A stretch of DNA of 5,807 nt, from the NCBI GenBank assembly GCA_023402915.1, contig JAEYFO010000110.1, positions 1 through 5,807 of the forward strand, read 5' to 3'. Below the pieces are notes generated by a model. That model saw nothing but the letters and a program-made list of their open reading frames with translations. It did no database searches and was not told the DNA's origin. This stretch comes from Bacillota bacterium (lineage in GTDB: Bacteria; Bacillota; Clostridia; Christensenellales; CALWSW01). Positions 1 through 5,023 of the stretch are shown here, piece by piece; the first letter of the stretch is position 1; each line of letters starts with the position of its first letter. A program made the translations under genes and the position numbers.

Positions 1-484
1 GCGCCAGCCACACGGCCCGGGGCAGGTGGAACGACTGGGTGACGACGACCATCTTTTTCACGCCGAAGACCTCTTTGGCCCGCACCATGCTTTCATAGGT
101 CGAAAAGCCCGCGTGGTCGAGAAAGAGATCGTCCTCGGGCACGCCCGCTTCGAGCGCCGCGGCCTTCATGCCGTTGACCTCGTCGTAATGGATCTGGCCG
201 TGATCGCCGGTCATCAGGAGCTTTTTTCCCGCCCCGGCAAAATATAATTCGACGCCCACGCTGACCCGGTCTTTCAAAACGGGGCTGAGCACCCCCTTTT
301 CATAGACCCGCGCGCCCAGCACCATCACGCAGTCCGCGTCCAGCGCCGCCGCCTCTTCGGCAGAAAGAAGATACGGCTCGCCGCCGCCCATGACGGCGGT
401 GTTCATCATGCAAAGCACCGTCACGCCCAGAAACCCCAGCGCGAACAGGATGCCCCAAACTCGTTTCAGATTCAGTTTCAGAAT
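1..484 (-). CDS. SanA/YdcF-like DUF218 membrane-anchored protein (3' end outside the window)
   Basis: About 161 residues are visible, read leftward; the C-terminus lies beyond position 1. Residues 1-8 are basic (several Lys and an Arg), 9-27 are hydrophobic (a signal anchor), and the DUF218 fold starts near residue 50. Family hallmarks are visible: VMVLGARV (53-60), SPVLKDR (67-73), a glycine turn MTGDHG (91-96), the acidic pair DE (101-102), GFSTYESM (126-133) and TQSFHLPRA (149-157). This pattern fits the SanA branch, known in E. coli for vancomycin exclusion at high temperature; the biochemical role is unsettled. It is the last visible gene of a leftward operon behind CvpA. The start is unusual: a GGGAG Shine-Dalgarno (about 491-495) lies 6 nt before an ATT codon at 484-482, and the frame is closed by the CvpA TGA at 508-506. 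The nearest canonical starts in frame (GTG at 424 and 418, ATG at 409) cut into or remove the membrane anchor. The family call is firm; the start is inferred. Confidence 0.9.
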   Translation of the reverse strand, partial: MLKLNLKRVWGILFALGFLGVTVLCMMNTAVMGGGEPYLLSAEEAAALDADCVMVLGARVYEKGVLSPVLKDRVSVGVELYFAGAGKKLLMTGDHGQIHYDEVNGMKAAALEAGVPEDDLFLDHAGFSTYESMVRAKEVFGVKKMVVVTQSFHLPRAVWLA

Positions 485-495
485 GAAAAACTCCC
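482..495 (-). promoter_or_regulatory. Shine-Dalgarno and probable ATT start of the SanA-like gene
   Basis: Read on the minus strand, GGGAG is followed by six nucleotides (TTTTTC) and then ATT. The same spacing (5-6 nt) separates the Shine-Dalgarno from ATG in the two upstream genes of this operon and in cca. ATT is therefore the most natural initiation point, although it is a rare start codon (known from infC). A CTG follows directly at 481 and is the other option. A substitution or sequencing error changing ATG to ATT would give the same picture. Confidence 0.6.
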
Positions 496-505
496 TTCCG
501 GCGGG

Positions 506-1213
506 TCAAACGACCCCTTTCATGAACGATAACAGGAAATTCGACCCGTAGAAGAACGGCCCGAAGAACGATCTCTCCAAAAACTCCCGCACTGCCGGGA
601 AGGGCACGACCACCAAAATGGTGGGCACGGCCATGAACACCACGAACAGCGCGAAAAACGCCCGCACAACGCCGAAGCCCGCGCCGAGCGGCCCGTCATA
701 ATGCTTGAGCATGGGCAGGCGCACCGTATAGTCTACCCCGTGAACGATCAGGGAAAACAGCACCCGCACGATCAAAAACACGATCAGGAAGCTGACGACG
801 TTGATCGTGAAGGCCACGATGGTCTGGTTGAAATATTCGCCGACGGTGGTCACGCCTTCGGATGCGAACGCCTCGCCCGCCATGTTTTTCGCCACGAGCG
901 TGTCGAGCGGCCGGGGCAGGCTCGCGTCCTCGAGCACGCGGGTCAGGTCGGCGGCGGAAAGCTGGCTCACCGGCAGGCGGCGCAGCTCCACGTCCGCCAC
1001 CAGCTCCGCGCCCTCCGTGTAATAGAGAAGGGCGTTCGTCAGGCTCTTTTGGGCAAGGATGCCCCTGGCGGCCAGCGGCGAAAAGATCATGCCGCACACC
1101 CACGAGACGAAAAAGCCCGCCGTTTTCAAAAGCGACACGAAAAACCCGTCGTACCAGCCGATGAGCGCAAAGAGCGCGAACACGCCCAGAATGCAACCGT
1201 CAAGAAGGTTCAT
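506..1213 (-). CDS. CvpA family membrane protein
   Basis: This is a 235-residue integral membrane protein. It has a CvpA-like layout: TM1 about 3-20, TM2 about 22-46 with the junction GWYDGFF between them, a polar loop of some 80 residues (about 50-130), TM3 about 131-157 and TM4 about 180-204. A short amphipathic tail follows. The junction after TM1 and the conserved glycines before TM4 (PLGAGFGVVRAF, 175-186) match the colicin V production protein family. CvpA proteins affect envelope homeostasis and, in E. coli, colicin V export; the molecular activity is not known. The start is supported by AAAGGAG five nt before the ATG at 1213. The gene starts 21 nt after the DUF5711-like stop and ends 21 nt before the SanA-like start, so it is the middle gene of an operon. 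Loop residues 50-130 show no catalytic motif I recognise. Family assignment is by topology and motif memory, not by a search. Confidence 0.88.
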   Translation of the reverse strand: MNLLDGCILGVFALFALIGWYDGFFVSLLKTAGFFVSWVCGMIFSPLAARGILAQKSLTNALLYYTEGAELVADVELRRLPVSQLSAADLTRVLEDASLPRPLDTLVAKNMAGEAFASEGVTTVGEYFNQTIVAFTINVVSFLIVFLIVRVLFSLIVHGVDYTVRLPMLKHYDGPLGAGFGVVRAFFALFVVFMAVPTILVVVPFPAVREFLERSFFGPFFYGSNFLLSFMKGVV

Positions 1214-1234
1214 GCTTTCTCCTTTCCGCGCCCG

Positions 1235-2329
1235 TCAGGGAACGAGATACAGCTCGTTTCCCGAGCGGACGATGATCCGGCTTCCCTCTTTCCACGCCTC
1301 CTGAAGGACGATCTCCACCTGCGTCCGGCCGGCCAGCTTTCCCTTGAGGTCATAGGTCGCCAGCGCGCCCGCTTCCACCGCCAGCACGCTTTCCCCCTTG
1401 AAAAACGCGCCGAGGGCCGACGCGCTCAGGCGGAACTGGTACTCCTTTTCGCTCTCGAGCGTGAGGAGCTTGGCCGCCGTGGAAGCCGCGGACCCGTTCT
1501 GGCGCAGCGCCAGCAGGAACGTGGGCGTTTTCGTGCTCCCCGTCTCGTCGAGGACGCGCCAGCCGTAGATCAGCCGGGAAGCTTCTTCCTTGCCGGTGGA
1601 CGTATAGGAAAACAGATGGTTCGTTCCGGCGGCATAGGTCTTTCCGCCGAGGAAGCGCACCCGCTCGAACAGCTCGCCCTCTTTCGTCATGGCGCCGGTG
1701 TCGGAGTGGTTGGCGGCGTTGTAGGTGCTCACGGTCGAAACGGGCGTGGAGCCGTTGGTGTTGACCATGAGCGTCCAGAGCGTGTCCCTGGACGGCTCAA
1801 AGCCGTAATCGAGCAGGGCGTTGCTCTTGAGCTCCAGCCGGTCGGTGCGCGCGCCCGTCAGGTCGTAAAGGTAGATGAGCTTTGCGCCGCTCTCTTCGCT
1901 TTTGAGCACGGCGATGTAGTTTTTGCCGCAGCGGACGGAAAGCACGGTTCCGGAAAACTCCTGGCTGGGAAAGAGCGCCGCGCCGTCCGTGCCCACGGCC
2001 TGCACCGCCGTGTCCGTATAGAGGACGGCGTACGTGTCGCCCGCGGCGATGCGGCAGGTTTCCGAAACGGGCATCTCCCAGAGCTTTTCGCCCTTGAGGG
2101 AGGCATACGTCAGCGTCGAGCCTTCGATATAGAGCATCCCCGAAGACGTGAAGCCGTACTCCGACGACGCGCCGAAGGGGAGCTTTGTCAGCGAGGCGGC
2201 GGGGCTGCCCTTGATGCGGGTCAGGCCGAAGATCCCGGCTGCCGCCACGACGGCCAGCAGCGCGATGACCGCCAGCAGCCCTTTGGGGGTCAGGCGGCGC
2301 TTTGCGCCCTGCCCGGTTGGATTGTACAT
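1235..2329 (-). CDS. Membrane-anchored, probably beta-propeller protein, DUF5711-like
   Basis: The protein has 364 residues. Residues 1-16 are polar and basic (KRR at 10-12), 17-36 form one hydrophobic segment (a signal anchor), and the rest is predicted outside the membrane. The ectodomain is rich in short beta-strand units with recurring hydrophobic-Tyr patterns, such as LYIEGSTLTYASLKGEKLW, YIAVLKS, LIYLYDLTG and LATYDLKGKL. This resembles the repeated blades of PQQ/WD-like propellers and the clostridial DUF5711 family, which often lies beside CvpA genes. No enzyme motif is visible; a scaffolding or sensing role in the envelope is only an inference. The start at 2329 is chosen because GGGAGG lies six nt upstream and because it leads directly into the basic-hydrophobic anchor. 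The frame stays open to about 2671, but that part has no such signal and lies in the untranslated leader. It is the first gene of the leftward operon. Confidence 0.78.
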   Translation of the reverse strand: MYNPTGQGAKRRLTPKGLLAVIALLAVVAAAGIFGLTRIKGSPAASLTKLPFGASSEYGFTSSGMLYIEGSTLTYASLKGEKLWEMPVSETCRIAAGDTYAVLYTDTAVQAVGTDGAALFPSQEFSGTVLSVRCGKNYIAVLKSEESGAKLIYLYDLTGARTDRLELKSNALLDYGFEPSRDTLWTLMVNTNGSTPVSTVSTYNAANHSDTGAMTKEGELFERVRFLGGKTYAAGTNHLFSYTSTGKEEASRLIYGWRVLDETGSTKTPTFLLALRQNGSAASTAAKLLTLESEKEYQFRLSASALGAFFKGESVLAVEAGALATYDLKGKLAGRTQVEIVLQEAWKEGSRIIVRSGNELYLVP

Positions 2330-2763
2330 GATATTCCTCCCTTGCTTGCCCTCCGCGGGGAAGGGGCTGTGCGATGGCTCGCCCCAAAACGGGACGCTGT
2401 GATCTTCTTCAAAACCGGCGCTTCCCAATGGCGCTTCCAAACGGCGCTTCCGTCGCGTTTGGAAAAACAGGCTGTGGCTGTCTCGCGTTTTTGCAGCTTG
2501 CCGTTTCCGCCGCCGGGGGTCTTGGGTTTGGCCGGTTTGCCGGTGAAACGGCGCTGAGCGTTTGGCCGGCTCTGTGTTGCAAAAAGCGATCTGCGGCGCG
2601 CCGGTCTTTGGGCGCAGCCCGCCGCGCCGGCGGCTTCCGGCTTTTCCGCTTTCGCCCTTTTCAAATTTCACCCCTTCAAAAACCAGGCGGAAGCCTTCGC
2701 CTTTGTGCCTTTCGGCGCTTTTTCAGCCGGGCGGGCCTGCGGTTTTTGCGGATTCTTTTCTAT
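2330..2763 (-). promoter_or_regulatory. Long leader (5' untranslated region) of the envelope operon
   Basis: If transcription starts at the leftward promoter at 2770-2798, some 430 nt precede the DUF5711-like start. I see no gene with a ribosome binding site here, although the GC-rich sequence leaves several frames open by chance. The plus strand is rich in T runs and GGC/CCG blocks. Visible structure includes three copies of GGCGCTTCC spaced 13 nt apart (2417-2451), a CGGCGCGCCG palindrome (2594-2603), and a GGAAGG (2359-2364) whose minus-strand copy can pair, with one wobble, with the Shine-Dalgarno of the first gene (2336-2341). I do not recognise a known riboswitch. Confidence 0.45.
2417..2451. 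repeat. Three-copy GGCGCTTCC repeat, period 13
   Basis: GGCGCTTCC occurs at 2417-2425, 2430-2438 and 2443-2451, exactly 13 bases apart, with spacers CAAT and AAAC. The nonamers are identical while the spacers differ. It lies in the leader between the DUF5711-like start and its promoter. It could be a multi-site binding array or a slippage product; the sequence does not decide. Confidence 0.6.
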
Positions 2764-2769
2764 TTTACT

Positions 2770-2798
2770 ATTGTATCGGATTCTGCGCAACTTAACAA
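2770..2798 (-). promoter_or_regulatory. Leftward sigma-A-type promoter of the envelope operon
   Basis: On the minus strand a -35 box TTGTTA (2798-2793) is followed by a 17-nt spacer and a -10 box TACAAT (2775-2770). The -10 differs from TATAAT at one base and the spacer length is ideal. It points at the DUF5711-like gene. Its -35 overlaps the -35 of the rightward promoter by five bases. Confidence 0.65.
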
Positions 2799-2820
2799 AT
2801 GTCCCGGTTTTTGTTACAAT
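2792..2820 (+). promoter_or_regulatory. Rightward sigma-A-type promoter of cca
   Basis: TTAACA (2792-2797), a 17-nt spacer, then TACAAT (2815-2820). Transcription would start near 2827, leaving a leader of about 170 nt before the cca ATG at 2999. It is the best promoter match I see on the plus strand in this window. It also shows that the open frame running upstream from cca to about 2705 is not translated as part of the protein. Confidence 0.7.
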
Positions 2821-2844
2821 AGTTTTATCGTATTGGAATATGCT

Positions 2845-2899
2845 GGGGAAAAACGGCGTTTCGGCGCTCTGCGCAAGCCGCGGTTTTCCGGCCTTCCCC
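2845..2899 (+). promoter_or_regulatory. Long multi-segment hairpin in the cca leader
   Basis: Nested pairings are visible: GGGGAA (2845-2850) with TTCCCC (2894-2899), AAAC (2851-2854) with GTTT (2883-2886), GGC (2855-2857) with GCC (2877-2879), and GCGC (2864-2867) with GCGC (2871-2874) closing a TCT loop. The right arm has an extra bulge at 2887-2893. There is no T run directly after it, so it does not look like a simple intrinsic terminator. Its role is unknown. Confidence 0.5.
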
Positions 2900-2976
2900 A
2901 AAGTTTTCAGCCCAAAAATTTTCAAAAGGTTCAAAAATTTCCGGATCTTGCCCTATTTTTCCGAAAAGAATTTTGG

Positions 2977-2992
2977 CCTTTTCAGAAAGGAG
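2977..2992 (+). promoter_or_regulatory. cca Shine-Dalgarno in a small hairpin
   Basis: AAAGGAG (2986-2992) lies six nt before the ATG at 2999 and fixes the cca start. CCTTT (2977-2981) can pair with AAAGG (2986-2990) around the loop TCAG, hiding most of the Shine-Dalgarno. A competing pairing, GAAAAG (2963-2968) with CTTTTC (2978-2983), would free it. The ribosome binding site is clear; the switch idea is inference. Confidence 0.6.
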
Positions 2993-2998
2993 CGCTCC

Positions 2999-4405
2999 AT
3001 GCCGCACATCGCCCTGCCCCAGCCCCTGCGCGCGCTGGGAGAAGCCTTTGCCGCCCATGGCCGCCGGCTGTACGCCGTGGGCGGTCTGGTGCGAAACAGC
3101 CTGCTTTCCCTGCCGCCGAGCGACTGGGACACCGCCACGGACGCGCCGCCCGAAGAGAGCGCCGCCCTGTGCCGGAAGGCGGGGCTGGCCGTTCTGCCCA
3201 AAGCGCCGCGCTTTGGCACGATCGAGGTGTTCGGCACGGACGAAACGGGCGCGCGCTGGTCGAGCGAATGTACCACGTTTCGCCGGGACACCTACGGCGC
3301 GGACGGCTCCCACCGGCCGGACGGCGTGCTGTTTTCCACCGACCTTCCCGAGGACGCCTTCCGCCGCGATCTGACGGTCAACGCCCTTTATGCCGACGCG
3401 CTCACCGGCGAGGTGATCGACCCGACGGGAGGCCTTGACGACCTTGCCCTGCGGCGCATCCGGGTCACCAGCTCCAACCCGGACGTGATCTTGCAGGACG
3501 ACGGCCTTCGGGTGCTGCGGCTGGCGCGCTTTGCCTGCGAGCTGGGCTTTTCCATCGCGCCGGAAACCTTTGAGGCGGCCAAGCGCCACGCCCACGGCCT
3601 TTCGGACATCCCCGCCGAGCGGATCTATCAGGAGCTTTGCAAGATCCTCCTTTCGGACGCGCGCTACCACGCGCCCCAGCCGGAGGGGGAAGCCGCGCCC
3701 TTTCGGGGGATGCGCCTTCTTTATGAACTGGGCGCGCTGCCCTTTGTGCTTCCGGAGCTGCTGGAGGGCGTGGGGGTGGAGCAAAATCCCGTCTATCATG
3801 CCCACGACGTGTTCTGGCACAACCTTTTCACCATGGCCTGCACGCCGCCCGACCTCGTTTTGCGCTTCGCCGGGTTGCTGCACGACGTCGGCAAGCCCCG
3901 CCGCGTCCGGGAAACGGGCAAAATGCGCGGCCACGACCTGCTGGGCGAAGAGATGGCGGCGGACATTCTCCGGCGGCTCAAGGCCCCGGGCGCGCTGACG
4001 GAAAACGTGGCGCTGCTCGTGCGCCGCCACATGTACGATCTGGACGGCCGGACGCGGGAAAAGCTGCTGCGAAAGCGCTTCGTCCGCTGGGGCCCGGCGT
4101 TTACGCTGCAATACGCCGCCCTGCGGGAGGCGGATTTCGTCGGCTCGGGCTACCTAAAGCCCCCCGTCGAGACGGCGGAGCGGGCGCGGGCGCTCCTTGC
4201 GAAAATGCAGGAAGAACACGTTCCCTTTACGCTCAAAGAGCTGAACGTTTCGGGCCGAGACCTGATGGCGCTGGGCCTTTCCGGCCGGGAGATCGGCGAC
4301 GCGCTCGAAGGGCTGCGGCTGCATTGCGCGTTCCGCCCCAACGACAACAACAGGCCCCGCCTCCTTTCCCTCGCGCGGCAGCTGCTGCCCAAAGAGCGGC
4401 GGTGA
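2999..4405 (+). CDS. cca: CCA tRNA nucleotidyltransferase (class II, with HD domain)
   Basis: The 468-residue enzyme adds or repairs the 3' CCA of tRNAs in the cytoplasm using CTP and ATP. The head domain shows YAVGGLVRNSLL (25-36), the catalytic pair D42 and D44 in SDWDTATDA (41-49), RRDLTVNALYAD (122-133), GGLDDL (144-149) and the nucleotide-selecting motif DDGLRVLRLARF (167-178). An HD domain follows, with HDVFWH (269-274), LLHDVGKP (293-300) and GHD (311-313). The C-terminal 80 residues resemble the tRNA-binding tail, with the VSGRDLMALGLSGREIGDALE signature (418-438, related to G-x-x-G-x-x-I-G). Length and domain order fit HD-bearing CCA enzymes. Asn replaces the usual Asp in the GG-x-VRD motif (N33), a modest departure. 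The start at 2999 has a good Shine-Dalgarno six nt upstream; longer starts in this frame would run across the promoter. Family members restricted to A-addition or poly(A) polymerase activity cannot be fully excluded from sequence alone. Confidence 0.95.
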   Translation: MPHIALPQPLRALGEAFAAHGRRLYAVGGLVRNSLLSLPPSDWDTATDAPPEESAALCRKAGLAVLPKAPRFGTIEVFGTDETGARWSSECTTFRRDTYGADGSHRPDGVLFSTDLPEDAFRRDLTVNALYADALTGEVIDPTGGLDDLALRRIRVTSSNPDVILQDDGLRVLRLARFACELGFSIAPETFEAAKRHAHGLSDIPAERIYQELCKILLSDARYHAPQPEGEAAPFRGMRLLYELGALPFVLPELLEGVGVEQNPVYHAHDVFWHNLFTMACTPPDLVLRFAGLLHDVGKPRRVRETGKMRGHDLLGEEMAADILRRLKAPGALTENVALLVRRHMYDLDGRTREKLLRKRFVRWGPAFTLQYAALREADFVGSGYLKPPVETAERARALLAKMQEEHVPFTLKELNVSGRDLMALGLSGREIGDALEGLRLHCAFRPNDNNRPRLLSLARQLLPKERR

Positions 4406-4687
4406 GCCGCGAAGCGCTGCGTTTTTTCGTTGAGAAACAACCGCGGCTTCGGCAGTTGCAGGCCGCCTGTTGCCGCCCTGTTTTTGGAAAAACCGCTCTT
4501 TAAGGGACGCGGTGCGCTCCGGGCTGTCCTTTGGGAAAAAATCTGCCGGAGAGCGCGACGGGGGTTTTGAAAGTTTTTCCTTTTGAAAAAGTCTGATTCG
4601 AAAAACCCTGAAAAGTGCTTTTGCCGTCCGGCGCATCGCTTTACTTTTTGCACTTTTTCTATTTCGCTTTTTGTTGTTTCACTTTTA
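4406..4687 (+). other. T-rich intergenic stretch after cca
   Basis: About 280 nt without a credible gene. It holds several inverted repeats: GAAGC and GCTTC arms around a T6 run just after the cca stop, the candidate terminator described separately, and TTTTTC/GAAAAA arms near 4580. T and A runs dominate on both sides of GC blocks. The promoter of the next gene may lie here, but I found no convincing pair of boxes. Confidence 0.5.
4450..4485 (+). terminator. Candidate intrinsic terminator of cca
   Basis: CGGCA (4450-4454) pairs with TGCCG (4471-4475), and CAGG (4459-4462) with CCTG (4466-4469) around loop CCG. A T5 run follows at 4481-4485 after a five-nt gap. The internal loop (GTTG opposite T) and the gap before the T run make it weaker than a classic terminator. 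Confidence 0.35.
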
Positions 4688-4712
4688 CCCTCAGTTGACA
4701 AGGGCACATACG
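4688..4712 (+). repeat. Left terminal inverted repeat of the MITE-like element
   Basis: The first 12 bases (CCCTCAGTTGAC) are identical to the complement of the right end. Mismatches fall at repeat positions 13, 15 and 22. It contains TTGACA (4695-4700), a perfect -35 hexamer facing inward, but no -10 follows at the right distance. Confidence 0.8.
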
Positions 4713-4865
4713 GTTCCTGCGGGCAGAAAGCGCCCCTGGCTGTGTTGCGACTGCTCGACGTGGGGACCGCCATGCCATCGCAGCCGCGCCTTGCCATGAA
4801 CTCTTTCCTCTCCGCAGGAACTCTTCGACCTCCAGCCTGCCGGATTTGAAGGAGTTCAAGGCCAA

Positions 4866-4900
4866 GCCGCGAGAAAATAGCGAACCCTATTTTGAGCGGC
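4866..4900. repeat. Hairpin inside the MITE-like element
   Basis: GCCGC (4866-4870) pairs with GCGGC (4896-4900) and AAAATAG (4874-4880) with CTATTTT (4887-4893), around a six-base loop, with a small internal loop between the stems. No T run follows on either strand, so it is not an obvious terminator. Confidence 0.65.
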
Positions 4901-4937
4901 GAGAACGCAGAAATCCCAAAAATCCGGCGGCCGGAGG

Positions 4938-4962
4938 CGTGTGTGCCTTCGTCAACTGAGGG
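4938..4962 (-). repeat. Right terminal inverted repeat of the MITE-like element
   Basis: The complement of the left end with three mismatches in 25. It ends about 60 nt before the start of the WalJ-like gene and is followed by TA at 4963-4964. Confidence 0.8.
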
Positions 4963-5023
4963 TACTATTGATCAATTTGACGCTTCGGCGGCGCGCCGCA
5001 GCGCACAGGAGTTTTGAATCGCC
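4963..5023 (+). promoter_or_regulatory. walJ: Short upstream region of the WalJ-like gene with two perfect palindromes
   Basis: ATTGATCAAT (4967-4976) is a perfect 10-bp palindrome and GCGGCGCGCCGC (4988-4999) a perfect 12-bp one. AGGAG (5007-5011) is the ribosome binding site, a rather long 12 nt before the ATG at 5024. No good promoter is visible between the MITE-like element and the gene; TACTAT (4963-4968) resembles a -10 box but lacks a -35. The palindromes could be operators or leader hairpins; nothing decides. Confidence 0.4.

Larger units (their letters stand above)
4688..4962. mobile_element. MITE-like element with 25-bp inverted ends and TA flanks
   Basis: The 275-bp element begins CCCTCAGTTGAC and ends with its exact complement. 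The terminal inverted repeats match at 22 of 25 positions (4688-4712 against 4938-4962). TA lies on both sides (4686-4687 and 4963-4964), and the similarity stops immediately beyond it, as expected for a TA target duplication of the IS630/Tc1-mariner kind. The inside holds a 12-bp-stem hairpin at 4866-4900 and another at 4818-4857 (GAACTCTTC with GAAGGAGTTC, one bulged G). No transposase fits in it. Short frames cross it on both strands, but they run through the terminal repeats and lack a ribosome binding site. It sits between cca and the WalJ-like gene. A non-autonomous element mobilised by a transposase elsewhere is the best reading; the family assignment from TA alone is tentative. Confidence 0.72.

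Noticed and set aside
2417..2451. Possible CRISPR-like array
   Set aside because: Only three 9-bp repeats with 4-bp spacers; far too short for CRISPR repeats and spacers, and no cas gene is present.
701..2557. A 618-codon open frame on the plus strand, antisense to the CvpA and DUF5711-like genes
   Set aside because: Composition is rich in Arg, His, Gln and Ala with no recognisable domain or ribosome binding site. The opposite strand has clear families with good starts. It is a by-product of high GC.
2330..2671. N-terminal extension of the DUF5711-like protein by 114 codons
   Set aside because: The added sequence is Arg/Lys/Pro-rich and low in complexity, and it has no ribosome binding site. 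The ATG at 2329 has GGGAGG six nt upstream and leads directly into the membrane anchor.
2705..2998. N-terminal extension of cca by 98 codons
   Set aside because: It would cross both promoters and the leader hairpin and adds no domain. The ATG at 2999 has a proper Shine-Dalgarno and matches the family start.
2825..4111. A 428-codon open frame on the minus strand opposite cca
   Set aside because: It mirrors a conserved CCA enzyme whose catalytic motifs are intact. The frame is the antisense shadow and crosses the cca leader.
4480..4493. GTTTTT and AAAAAC inverted repeat
   Set aside because: The loop would be two bases, too small for a stable hairpin; likely part of the terminator tail.
4659..4865. 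Small minus-strand reading frame (68 codons) within the MITE-like element, and a longer one at 4150-4797
   Set aside because: They cross the terminal inverted repeat and flanking DNA, lack a Shine-Dalgarno, and resemble no protein I know. Probably spurious.
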